Shown: piece by piece, positions 47,271-59,549 of the stretch | How the letters are laid out: every line of letters begins with the position of its first letter | Numbering within the stretch: position 1 is the stretch's first letter | Assembly: GCA_032191485.1 (NCBI GenBank) | Contig: JAVDOI010000020.1 | Coordinates: 3,134,111 to 3,198,110 of the forward strand | Reading direction: 5' to 3' | Length of the DNA: 64,000 nucleotides | Source of the DNA: Leptoclinus maculatus | Taxonomy: Eukaryota > Chordata > Actinopteri > Perciformes > Stichaeidae | Notes under the pieces: generated by a model | What the model was told of the DNA's origin: nothing | The model's input: the letters and a program-made list of their open reading frames with translations, nothing else | The model's database searches: none | Program-made: the position numbers and the translations under genes

Positions 47271-48439
47271 GAATTGATAAATGAGTACAGAATCTTTCAA
47301 CACAATTCATTTATATTGTATGAATTTTTCAAAGCTCTGTGAGTGTCTCTTTCTGTATGTATTAGTCCTCTCAGATCTTCATGTTATTGTTCTTTGTGTT
47401 TTGTGTAAATTTGTATTCAAACAACAAAAGTTTAGATGATCAAAAGGCCAAAAGATACCAAGCATCATAAATACTAGAAACTAAAAAGAAACCCCAGTCA
47501 TAAACAGTGTATCCTCCACACATACATCCTGAAACCAACATCAAACAAACGAATGAATGAAGGACGTAACGCTAAAAAAACACAGGATTATTGAGGTGCT
47601 CTGGACTAAAAGCAGACTATTTGACGCATTCAGTGTTGAAATATAGCTCACCTTTCAGGGAAATGATAGCCTGCATTTAGAGAGAGCTCTGTATAGCATT
47701 AATTTAGGCATGCATACTTTTATAGCCTATCATACCTGCGCATTCATGAATACCTCAGAGAAGGAGCGTCATATCAAAGCCCTGGTTTGAATCTTCAAAT
47801 AGCTCAGAGAATGAAAGGCAAAATGACTATAAAGTAAGCACAGGCATATGCTTGTATGCCTTTTTTTATATTTCCAGGGAACTCTTGACAATGGCGACCT
47901 GGCCGCACAGGTTGTACAAAGATAAGTGTGAGGATCACAAGATGCAATCTGCAGGTCCATCCATTAAAACACATATGCTGAGGTTTGCTTGCCTCCCTCC
48001 TTCCCTCACCCTGTTTGCTCCTCCTGGACCTGCAGCCTAAGGAATATTAAATATGTGAGCCGTCTCGCCTGCAGATGCTCTGCCATTGATTTTGTGTCAA
48101 TCCCCCAGATCGCAGTAACTCGATGTGGTATCAACGATGGATAAATGAGACTTCTCCAGATAGGAGCAGAGAGAATGGAAGAAGTTTCTCACTCTGAATA
48201 TCTTCAGGTAGGTAAATGTGTATTAGTTGCAATGATGGCAGCATGGTTTCTGTGTTTGCCTAAGCTTTACTAAGTGCTTCTACTCTCTTCTACTGTGTAC
48301 TCCAGAGCCTGATGTTACAAGGTATTTAGTATAAATAAGTATAGCACATAGCGTTGGTTACCACCTCCTCTTCATTTCAGGAAGTGATTAAAAAAGCCTT
48401 ATAGTATTGAAACCACAGTATTAAGTCTGATGATTAAAG
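47271..48439. other. No gene recognised
   Basis: AT-rich unique DNA. A 99-bp exon-like segment (48109-48207) has good splice borders but a stop in every frame. Confidence 0.45.
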
Positions 48440-48780
48440 TGCTTTTTAAACTTTTTTTAGCGTTTCACAGTAGAGCACAGCAGGTCCGGGGCCACATCCC
48501 ACTGGGTTTCTTCGGCACAAGTTTTCTTGAAGCAATATTCATCATAACTGATTCAACTCTAATGAGGATTCCAACCCCCTATAGTGCCGAGTGCTCCACC
48601 AGAGTCAGCAATGAGCTTAATGCAATTAAGGCCGCACCCGACTCATGGAGCTCCTTCGACTTTGCGAGAGCCTGTTGGTGGAGCAGCTTCTTAAATATGG
48701 ACAAAGCCAGATGAGCAGCGTTTGAGTGCTTCCATTGGAGCCCATTTGACTTGTTTATACTTGCCACCAACTTGGTTTAT
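48440..48780. promoter_or_regulatory. Candidate conserved non-coding element
   Basis: A balanced-composition, non-repetitive block with 'gcttaatgcaattaaggcc' and 'ccgagtgctccaccagag'. Overlapping short frames on both strands suggest high GC content rather than a gene. Candidate regulatory DNA. Confidence 0.25.
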
Positions 48781-48888
48781 GACGTTTGAATTTTCGCTCG
48801 AAACAGAGGTGTCAAAAAAACAACAACACCACATCTGAGAATCTGCAAACGAACTGTTGCGGCTGCAGTGGTCTTCCTCAGTTTGCCT

Positions 48889-48916
48889 CTGTGTGTGTGT
48901 GTGTGTGTGTGTGTGG
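48889..48916. repeat. (GT)n microsatellite
   Basis: Thirteen GT units ending in GGGCG. Confidence 0.95.
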
Positions 48917-51900
48917 GCGAAAGAGAGAGAGCTGTCAGCTTATGAAAAACAACCATGAAGCAACATTTGATTTGATTTACAGTGCGTCTCTGCTTGTGCG
49001 TATATGCAGGGGTTTGATTTTATGAGAAGTAACATATAAACGACAGAGAAACGTAGCGCTGTTATCTGCATTGTGATGCTGCATTGTGATTCACCATAAA
49101 CCCTGACAGGGGGCCTCTGTGTTCTGCCACATCACTGGCAGCGTTCCCACCTTACTCCTGTCTCGGCACGGGCCCTCCGTTCAACAGCTCGACATTGCCA
49201 CCAAGTGGTAGACATTGCCCATGACCCCACTTTGGTGTGAGGTTAACAGCTCCAGATGCTTGCAGTCAGTGCACCACAAGGGGACAGCATTGCAGATGCA
49301 GGTGTCATGGTGGGTTCAAAAAGATGAGCAGACGTCGGATCATAGCAGAGCTTGGCGGAGGTCCCAGTTTTTGATGAGCGGACATCAAATCAATAATCTG
49401 TTCATTAGTCTTACAAGAGGAAATCTAGGAGGGGTCTGCTGCTCAAACAAATCAATATTGCAATTAGTTACTCAATGTGAAAAATCGTTTTTTCTCCACC
49501 AATAACCTTTTAAGTGTATCTATAGCTTCTAAAATGCATACCTGCCAATATCTCTGGCACAAATAGCCCATCAGGGTGATGTGCATTGCAATCTAATTGC
49601 ACAGGACTATAGACCATCTATTGAGCAGGCAAATGACATCTTTGCATTTCAACTGTCAGGCCCCCAAATCTTTCCTTTCCTTTCCTTGCGATCAAGGTCG
49701 CAGTGTGAGAGTGCTAACAACAAATGAGGCTATTCCTCTCCTGTCCTCATTACTATGTAATTAGCTGCCGTGCTATTCACCTTCCCTCATTTCAGACTTT
49801 TCCGATCAATATCATATAGGCTGCCCGCTAAATGGCTGTGCTGCTAGGAGGGCTTTAGTTGAATGGGAGGTATCAATCACTGGGCCTAAAAGAGACATTC
49901 AATGCTGTTGAAATGATGACCACACACACGCACTTTAAGGCGCAATTGCACAGGCTTTTGGAGGAAAAGTGGCAGTGGAGAGATGTGGAGACTGTGATAT
50001 TTCAAAGAGGATATTATGTTAGAGTGTCAGGTTTACGACGCGAGTCCCGCTTCTTTTTGTCTACCCTGTATCGACCGCTATTGAGGCAAAGACACAAATC
50101 TGGAAATCTTGACTTGATTGCTCGCAGAGACATTGCCTAGCATGTCTCCTGTCTGTTAGTGTGGAGTCTGCATCCTCTTCCTTTGCATCTCCTTCCCATG
50201 TGGATGGTACTTCCTTGTCCATTTGTCTATAATGGACCCAGTATTTTGGCCGCTCTGTGAAATGAATAAATCACAGTTGCATGATCACACGGTTACCATT
50301 GAATGCGTGTATGTGTCTGACCGAGGTCGATAGGCAAAGTTATGAACATATCGCCTCTGCAGTTCACCAGCACATTGTTGGACGACACATGAGCGCTTTA
50401 GCGGTATCGCAGCACTGGATGAGATATGAGCCGACTCGAAGGCTGGATATAGCCGGATCGATGTCCTCCCATTGAACGGAACATACAGAGCGGGAGCCAA
50501 GCAATCAGAGGCCCAGACTGACTTCATCCCTGATAGTAATTAGATGTGGCACCTACTGCAGCGGCTCGTTCAGGGGCTGGTTATTAATGTCTATAACAGA
50601 CAGTCAGAGGACACTGGATCATGGTCACGTGAAGGATGTGCAGCAGTGTGTGGTGGCAGTTGTAGAATCGATTTCAACATCTGGGATGAGTGTGTTTTGG
50701 GAGGGGATGTGGTTAGAGATTTTGTTGTGTCGCAACTGCTGCGAAACTGCTCCGTTGGAAAGGGTGGAGTAACGAGTTGATGAAAACGTGGTTGCATCAA
50801 TAAGTTACAGTGTGCCGCGGGCTACTGTTCTAGTAGTATTCTAATGGGCTATTTTCTATAGCAAAACGTTCTGCTGTTAAGCAATATTGCAGTTTAAGTG
50901 CCACCTAAATCATCTCACACACCTGCCTCAGTGTTTATTAATGTTTTATTTGACTGAACTATTTTGAATTGTGCCTTCAATGCAGAGATTTTCTTTTCCC
51001 AACCCAGAGAATAATTCTAAAACATGAAAAATTGCCCACAAAATTGCCAGCTTTTACCTGGGATTACCAGTATTAACCGAAATGCAAGTAAGTACCTGTA
51101 TTCATAGATCAAAGCAGCTTCTGAAAGCTGAAATTATCCTTCCAAAGTGGAAGTGAGGAGAAATCCATGTGAATAAAAACTTTTGATCCATAAGAACATA
51201 AGTGTCCAATTTCAGAGAGACAAGACAGCATGTATGAGTGACGCCTGCTGCATTTAATACTGGGGGGTCTTCAGGGGACAACAAGGAGTAGCATGACATC
51301 AGTCTGAAAGATTCATTCACAGAATGACAACAAACATCTTTCGTCAGGCAGGCAGTGACACAGATGGAACGTAATCTATTTAGCTATATTTATACAGAAA
51401 AATAAACACCAGCATCTGAGGAGTCTCATTCAATGACAAAACCAGCACTTAACAATATGGCACTCAAAGTCTGAATTCATCTCTCCACAAGCACAAAGCA
51501 ACTCCTCTGCCTGGAATTTCAACACTTCATGTTTCCTAAATAAAAAATAACTTGGCGTGCTACATCAACAAATAAAATAAATCCTCCAGTCTGGCCAGAG
51601 AATAGAGCCGTGAAGGGAGAAGCATGCAGGATAGAAACGGCAAATTACAACTGGCATCAAAACAGATTCTCAGGGAGACAATATAAGATTTATACACTGC
51701 TGTCAAATGAAAAAGTTTCATTACGCCAGTATTGTTCTTTCGATCGTTTTATGCTCTCAGTACTCAGATGCTCAAACAACAACTGATGGAGGACTCGGTG
51801 GCAAGTTAGCCAGCCTCCTGCTTTCATGCAGTCTTTATTGGGGAAAACTGTACTGCAAGAGGATGGATCATCTATCAGTGCACTGGTACAACACAGTAGT

Positions 51901-53303
51901 GTATACTGAAAACAACACCACAGCAATAACTATAGGACAAGTAAACATGACAAAAAAAAAAAGATACCATTGTTCAAAGTCCATCCTAATTATAACCGTC
52001 CACACAGTCATTTCAGACGTTTCCTTTGTTGGGAAAATGGTTGCTTTTGTCATCGTGCATCAGACGGGCACCACGAATCAACAATATTTCATCTGACATC
52101 AAAATTGGTCCTATTATTGGTCCATTGAAATGTATTTCAAAACAAGATGATGAACAACAAAAAGCAGAGCTTCTCAGACAAAGAGGACGGTAGCTTTGTT
52201 TGGGTGGCAGGTTTACATTCTTGGCATAACAGCACCTCTTTTATGTTCGACAGAAAAGAAGAAGAAAAAAAAGGAAAATAGAGCGACATTCCAATTTGCA
52301 GCAAAGTGCGCTCAAATTATGAACTCGACTGACTTCAACGTTCCACCAAGAAAATACAATTTTGTGGATTTTTTTTCATTTTTTTAAATATATAGTTGGT
52401 TTTACAGTAACGCTCTTGGCCAAGACGGAATTAAAATGGAGACATAGAAATTATCCAAAGACATTCCATTCACATAGTCGTCACATTCCTGTGAGTTAAC
52501 TGTTGCAGTGGGTGTCCACTGTGTGGCAGCATGTAGGTGTCCTGGCTTGTGCTCAGTGCAATGTCTCAGCAGAGGGTTGTAAAAGTGACATACTGTAGCA
52601 CATTCTGTGTCTGGCTCCCGTCCGACAGTCGCTGATTTGGCTTCTTGCACGCCAACCGTGGGAGGGATTCTAAAATAGAGAGACTGTCACTTGCCTGCTC
52701 ATCACAATCTACTTAAGTTCAAGGCCCACTGCAAGAATTGTGACTTTTACGACCCAGTAGGACGGGATTAAACGCTGAAAGAGTCGAAATGAAGATACAG
52801 CAGCACTGTGATGTCCTGTACGAGGGGCCCAACGTGCACTGTGTCAGTTGTTGGGCGGATCTGAATAAATTGGTTCGGAAATATGCACCAATTAATATCA
52901 ACTGAAATAATGATGGGCCTTAAGGTAGAAATGATTATATTATTTGCCTGTGTTAAATATAGTTTTTAGACCTGGATTATTTCAGATGACACACATTCTT
53001 GAAAACATTTGTGTTTAAACAAATTGCCACAAACTAACTGGTCTTTAATGCTTTAGGGACCCTAGACTTGTTTTATTTTTCAGTCTGTCATTTGCCAAAT
53101 TGTGCAGTGACCTTAATAATAAAGAAATAAAGAAATCTTTGATTGCTCTCATAATATGTAATCTGTGATGCAAAGTTATTCGTATACATTGCTCTGTACT
53201 TGAAGGTCACTAGCCAAAGAGGTAGGTAGATGACATCAAGGTATTTCCTGTGCTGCTGCACTTTATTGATCATTTTATCGATTAGATTACAGAGGGTCAT
53301 ATT
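48917..53303. other. No gene recognised; 3' flank of rasgrp2
   Basis: Mixed unique DNA. A CNE-like block lies around 49660-49860. From about 53,300 down towards 51,800 the sequence is downstream of rasgrp2 and may include its 3' untranslated region; AATAAA on the minus strand occurs at 53262-53267, 53072-53077 and 51834-51839. The open frames at 51690-52096 on both strands have no domain. Confidence 0.4.
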
Positions 53304-53852
53304 TTAAAAGAATAGGTCAACATTTCGGGAAATACGCTTATTTGCTTTGTTCTCTCAACTACCATAATCTGGAATATCTTGGCTTCACTTCTACATCCAG
53401 CGGTCGGTTAGCTAAGCATAGAGATGGAAAAACGGGTAACAGCTGGCGTAGCTCTGTCCAAAGGTAACTAAATCTGTTCACCAGCACCTCTAAAGCTCAC
53501 TGATAGGGTTACTTACCCGACTATTTCAGTAGATTCCTGGAGTTTCCGCTGGTTGCAAGGAAACGTCACAGTGAGGACAAGGCTCCAGGAAGTTATTTTG
53601 CTCTAGCAGGAAATAGTCTCGTACGCCCTCCCCCCCCCCCAACGTGTCATTTGAAAATTTAAATATAAAATTGTAAAGGTGCTGGTAGGCAGACTTTGTT
53701 TCCTGCGGACAGAGTCGAGCTTTCCTCCTGTTCCCAAACTTTATGCTAAGCTAAGCTAACCAGCTGCTGTTTCTAGTGACATATTTAGAGTACAGATGTG
53801 TGTGATGTGACAGTGAATAAGGGTATTTCCCAAAAAATGTCAATCTCCTTTA
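53304..53852. mobile_element. MITE with imperfect terminal inverted repeats
   Basis: Left end 'caacatttcgggaaatacgc' and right end (minus strand) 'gacattttttgggaaatacc' are inverted repeats extending over about 38 bp, both preceded by TTTA-like target sequence. The inside has 'ctaagcatagagatggaaa', 'tctgtccaaaggtaacta' and 'tatgctaagctaagctaacc', marks of a family abundant in percomorph fish. No coding capacity. It sits about 200 bp past the rasgrp2 stop codon, probably in the 3' untranslated region or just beyond. Confidence 0.65.
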
Positions 53853-54057
53853 ATGCTCGATAATCAAGCAGCAGATGTTAAGTAAAATAAAATGTGACTG
53901 ATCTATTTGCTCATTCTCCATGCATTCCAGATCTTTACATTACGCTCCATAATTAGTTAACTACAAACAATACACAAGAACATTTTACACTAAAGGCACA
54001 CCAACAATGTCCGTAACAATCACAGTTGGAATGCAGTGAAAAGTCTCTCTCACCTGG

Positions 54058-54116
54058 TTATAGGTGGACATCAAACACTCCTTCCTCCAGCGTCTCTATA
54101 TCCTCTTCAGCAATAA
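54058..54116 (-). CDS. rasgrp2: rasgrp2 terminal coding exon
   Basis: 59 nt, acceptor 'tctgtttccattag', continuing in frame from the weak donor 680 bp upstream. Encodes 'IAEEDIETLEEGVFDVHL' and TAA. The match with the acidic C terminus of RASGRP2 is the best proof of the paralogue. Confidence 0.9.
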
Positions 54117-57100
54117 CTAATGGAAACAGAGAAGGTTAGGGTATAAGAAAACGAGGTATACTGAAAATGCCTAAATAATACCCAACGCTAATGACAATGT
54201 GTGGCCTTCATCTGTTTACTATGCCAATTCATTAGTCTTGCAGCGTTGTCTGGCCCATCGATCAAGCCGCTTCCCACTGATGGAAAACAAAGCCAGGCAG
54301 GGCACCACTTTTGCTAACGTCTGATGAGAACACTGCCTCTATGAGTCATTGGCCTTGCTGTGGTGGTTCAATCACATTTCCATTGCAAATGATCCTCGCT
54401 TGGTGGAGAATATCTTCCAAATGTCAGCGCTCCATATGCCCGGAGGAAGAAAAAAAAAAAGCACCTTTCAAAAAGTGGAGGTGCTGCCGTGCTAAAAATC
54501 TCTCTACTATTCTGAGAGGATGAAAAGAACATTTCATTTTTCTACCAGTGTTTTTGCACATTTAAGGAGAGTTAGGGTGTTAGAGTGTATACTGTGTCTT
54601 TCCTAAAACTGATAGAGATAATGAAACTATTTCATGTTGCACATGTCTAAAAAATACCATTAATCAGTCTTAATGCAAAATTGACCATGAAACCAAAAAC
54701 ACATGCATGTGACGGGCAACATGCCCTTTTGTATAAAATAAATATACTGTGTGTATATATATGTACATTAAACAGAATTTTCTGTTGATATGACACCTGT
54801 GTTCTGCAGGCTGGGTGGGGTGTTGGCAGGTGGAGGGAAGCTGTAGGATCTGGCCTGGAGGGCCGGCGGCGTCTCGTGGCTTATGCTCTTTGTCCTCTTC
54901 CGGCACTCGACGGCCAGGCGGCTTCGGCAGGCCTTGTGGCAGTTCACTCCGCAGGCTGCCATGAGCGTTCATGTGGCGGGAGAAGGACAGCGGCAAAGAG
55001 AGGTGACGGGAGAGGAGAAGAGGGCGGTGGGGTCGGAGGAGAGGGAGAGTCGCCGAGAGAGGAGGCGAGATGGGAAGAAGAAAGGGGAAGGCCAGGAGAG
55101 AGAGGGGGGAGAGAGAGGGAGAGGGTCAGACAGAGGGACGGGTGCAGACAGAAACATCGGGGCGAACGGAAGAGCCAGTGGTGACAGGAAAGAACCTCTA
55201 CGCGGCATGCACACACACGAACACTGGCACACACACACACACTGAGGCCGACCGGGCCTGACAACAACTGTCAACCAGGGGGAGTCTAAGAGGAGAGGAG
55301 CCATGGGTCATTGAGCAAGGCATTATGAAAGCATGAGAGTCAAAGAAGCTACACACACACACACACACACACCGTTGTGTAGTTTTGTCATAACCAACAT
55401 TTCCTCTCTCGTTGACGCCACTGCGAAATATTTTCCACAACATTCAGAGTTACTACAAGGAACTTTGAACTGTTTTTGGAACAGTCTTAGTTTAATACTA
55501 GTAACGGAGACTATTAGTGAGAAACGCTGGAGGGAAGGGAGGCACGGTAGAACTAGAACCGGGACGAGGTAGACGTTATTATAACCCTGGCAGCCACCTG
55601 CTCAGTGTCCATATAACACCCACCAAAGCTAGAATAAGCCTAGAAATGTCCACAACAAGGGGGGTTAGGCTTACGGGAATAGTTTGACATTTTGCAAATT
55701 ACACTTACTTGTTTTCTTGCTGAGAGCTACACAAGAAGATCGATTCCACCGTCAAATAAATATCAAGCTATACAACGAGCAGCTGGTAAGCATACTAGCT
55801 TAGCATAAAGCCGTGGTTCTGCACAGCAGTGTCATATTTAACAGGCAAATATGAAAGTGGTATGGATTTATCTCCCGGTCAGACGGTGAATACCCCAAAA
55901 ATGTGGAGCTATTCCTCGCAAACAGACGGGGTCAAAGACAGGAAGAGGATGACGACTGTGATATAATAGAACAATACCATACTGAGATGCCTTTCGTATA
56001 TAAGTATAATATCTAAAGTCTACCTCCACAAAACACATTCAACTCCAGACACACACACACACACATTCAGAGGTGTAAACACACAGCTCCTGCATTGTGA
56101 AGGGTGATTCATTTTAATTATGTCCCTGCCGCTCTCTCTACCTCCCTGAGTACGGGCTAACAATGGTAATGGGGATGAATGGCGAGGGCTCTCTCTCTCT
56201 CAGAGACTTCCTCTGGTCTCCTTAATGCACTGGAACAAGCCAGAATACTCCCAGTCAGACTCTGAGACATACACTCAGAGGAGGTGGTGTTTGGGGGCCA
56301 TTGTGTGTTTATGCACAAAGTGCTTGTGTTTGCTCTCTTTTCACCTCCCTGCTATTTTTCACTACTTTGGTCTAAGCACATCTTTCTTCTGATAACTGAG
56401 GTCCTAGCAACAGAAAAACTCAAAACAAAGACTATAAACAAAACCCCACTGGACTGAAGCAGAACATATCTTGGTAATTTAAGAAATTAGGCGATGATGA
56501 AATGAGAATCTGTTGTTTCCCACTGCAAGACCTCAAAGGCCCCAAGGAGCGTTAATTGCTCTCGTTGCTATGCAACTGAAATGTTTCCAAGCTTTTCAAT
56601 GAGCGTTCGTCAACCTGAGATGAATCTGAGTAATTGGGGAAGGAGTTCATGTTGAGAATAAAAATGGCCAAATGAGATTTGGTAATTGAATTGCTTGTAT
56701 TTCAAGAGAAGAATGAGGAGGTCGTGAATACATGACATCCTCCGACACACGACTCTGTATACGTACACATGTAGCTCCTGTTTCTCAGGGGGTTTTCGAT
56801 GGCTACAGTAATACTCATGTTGAAGAGTCACTAGTTATGTGTAACAGCGTTATGCAATTAAATGACAAAATAAATGTAATTGTAATCCATTACAGTTACT
56901 GAAAAATGTTGATTACAAAGAGTTTACGTCCCATTTTATTCTCTGAGGTACAAAGCTCTATCTTTAGAATATACCATTCATTCTGTTGCTTTGCAGCACT
57001 ATCAAGAGCAGGATGGCTTACAAGGAGCCGTCTCTGCATGCGTCCAGACAGGCTCCATTTACTTGGCAGTATGTGCTCACATTTTGTCATTAAAGTCAAT

Positions 57101-57391
57101 GTGCGTTGCTCTCAGGAGCCTGAGTCTGCGATCTCTCAGTGCTGGAAATACAACATTATTTTCCTTCTGAAATCAGAAAATACTCCAAAATTACTGTACA
57201 GTGTAAAGCTTGACCAGCGGTAAAAGAAATCTGTCAACATCAAAATGCTCCATGTCAAACCTGCGGAAACATCTAACTCTATTTCCCTGTAATCTGTAAC
57301 CTATTACATTCCCAACACTACTACCTTTTAATTCCTTCCACTAAATGAGAAACCAATGCTTGTGTAAGCAAATAACTGAACAAAGGAAGCT

Positions 57392-57430
<39 letters not shown>

Positions 57431-59512
57431 CCTTGTGCTTTCAACAGCCATTGAAACTAATTTGTTGACCAATTGACAGCAATGAAATGCTGCCAGTAAA
57501 ATGTGTGCCCACTCTAACTTCTCCCATTAATAAAGCTGAGCTGTAGTCAATCACTTCTCGAAAGGCTCCGGCAGATGGAAACTTACATTAGTTGCATCTT
57601 ATATTTGGCATCGTTTCCAAATGTTTTGCTTGACATCTGGGTGGCGAGTTATTTAGTGCACCTAACGTCTGCAGATTATCACTACTTAAATTTTTAGCGT
57701 CCCGTCCACAGAGGGAAAAGAAGCAAGCTGTTTGAGCGCGTGTGTTTTTAAAGCTAATGAGGAGGAGAAGAGGACCGGAGGTGTTGGTGGTTGCCTGTGT
57801 GTATGTGCATCTGTGAAAGGAACCAGCTTCTCCAAACACTTGTCTACTGGGAGCCGTGAAAGGGTAAATAATAGTGCTTTGTGTGTAGTGTGGTCTCAAC
57901 TGATGGAGCTAATCCAGCTGTTGGTGAACAGCGCTTTGTGTGTGGTGGACATACAATTTAAAGAGTTTGGTTTATTTGCAATGGTTTCTGTGTTGATGAC
58001 ATTTACTCAACACTTTATCTACAGAGGGCTTGTGTGTGTGTGTGTGATGGCTGGGAAATCGATGGTGTCAAAAGGAATCGCTAATTCTTTGAAGGCTTCT
58101 GGGTGGAACACACACATCTGCGCAGCAGACACACGGAGTCCGATCTAAATGCATTGCTCTCTCACCTTTACACTTGTAGCCTTGCTTGTAGAAGCCCCAT
58201 ATCTGCAAAGGGACAGAAAGGAACAAACGGACGGTCGTGTTAATTGACGTGCGTTTAGAGGAGTGTTCAGGTCAGCAGGGTGATGGAGAAATTATACAGA
58301 GGGGTTTGAGCTGACAGAAGGTAGATGTTTTCCAATTCAAATGCTTTTGAAAACATAAATGGTGTTAACACAATGACGCTTTTATCAAACATCGTTAGCA
58401 CTTTGGCAATTATTCTGAATCTGGTGGAAAGTATCTTACTTTTAGTGTGGGGATAGGGTATGGAAACCTAACTGTTAGTAAGAAAGCAAAGCTGCAGAGA
58501 ATAATACATATAGCTGGTCAAATGATTGCCAACCCAGACAGAATATGATGCACTAGATTAAACTAGCCAACAGTACATAAAGACATCTACAGCAGTATTA
58601 CGCAACATACGCGTTAATGCAGCAGTAATATTGATCCAGAAACATCATATTTAATAGTAAAACACAGACATCTTACTGCACAATCAGTACTTTAACGTAA
58701 TTTTGCTGATACATACTTTTACTTAAGTAAGGTCTTGAAGGCTGGACTTATATGTTTCACATCGTGATATTAGTACTTTTACTGAAGTATGCCCACTGCT
58801 TTTGACACACTAGCTTCGTTAGTGGTTTTGCATAGTTTATATGGTTAGTTACAATTGTCACATACTTTATGCCATTGCCAGCTATGAGGCATGCCATAAC
58901 GTGTTACATTCATTTCCTACTTCTCAGACCGTTCATTTCACTACAGTGTGAAAATCAGCAAGACTTCAAATGTGTTAACTGCCCAAATTACAACGTTTAA
59001 ATCAGTCTTCGCTTTAAGTACATGTTGTGCATGTGCCTTTTTTATTTATTTTGTCAGCTACTTTTAAATCCACCACCAAGTCTCTCAGCGGTGGTGAACA
59101 GTGAACCGAATTAATGGAAACTAATAACTTCCCTAAGGGAAGGAAATGTATCTAAAAATGTGTGCTTTAGGAAGTGGTTGGCAGTAAAGAGAAAGTTAGC
59201 AGTTAATTGGCTGAAACACGTTAAAACACCCGTATAGCACACATCCTGATACACCCCGTTGATGCTGAGGGACCGGGCGAAGGCTGGAGAAAAGAGAAGA
59301 TGACGAGAGATGTAGGCTGAGAGAGAGACGGAGGGAGAGAGAGACGGAGGGAGAGAGGAGGTTGGCGGGACAGAGGGGGCGAAGGGGGGACGAGATCAAG
59401 CGGGACACAGGGAGAGCACAGACAGTGGGGGAACAATGACATGAAAGAGCCGAGCTGGAGATCACACACTGCCATGGCACATCTGAGGAGGCACAAAATA
59501 TCCTGACCTCTC

Positions 59513-59549
<37 letters not shown>

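Larger units (their letters stand above)
54956..58165 (-). other. rasgrp2 intron with repeats
   Basis: 3.2-kb intron between the microexon and the C1-end exon. It holds a purine-rich GGGAGA tract (54980-55200), (CA)n runs at 55230-55243, 55351-55372, 56049-56065 and 57396-57429, and a fragment related to the 53304 MITE (55675-55820). Frames here are not genes. Confidence 0.8.

Noticed and set aside
1..53300. Neurexin-2 exons expected from human gene order
   Set aside because: Looked for long LNS-domain exons on both strands; none was recognisable, so no neurexin feature is claimed.
54876..55304. Four overlapping frames of about 100-120 codons on both strands
   Set aside because: Arise from a GGGAGA-type purine tract and CA repeats in a rasgrp2 intron and exon; only the 54797-54955 exon is real.
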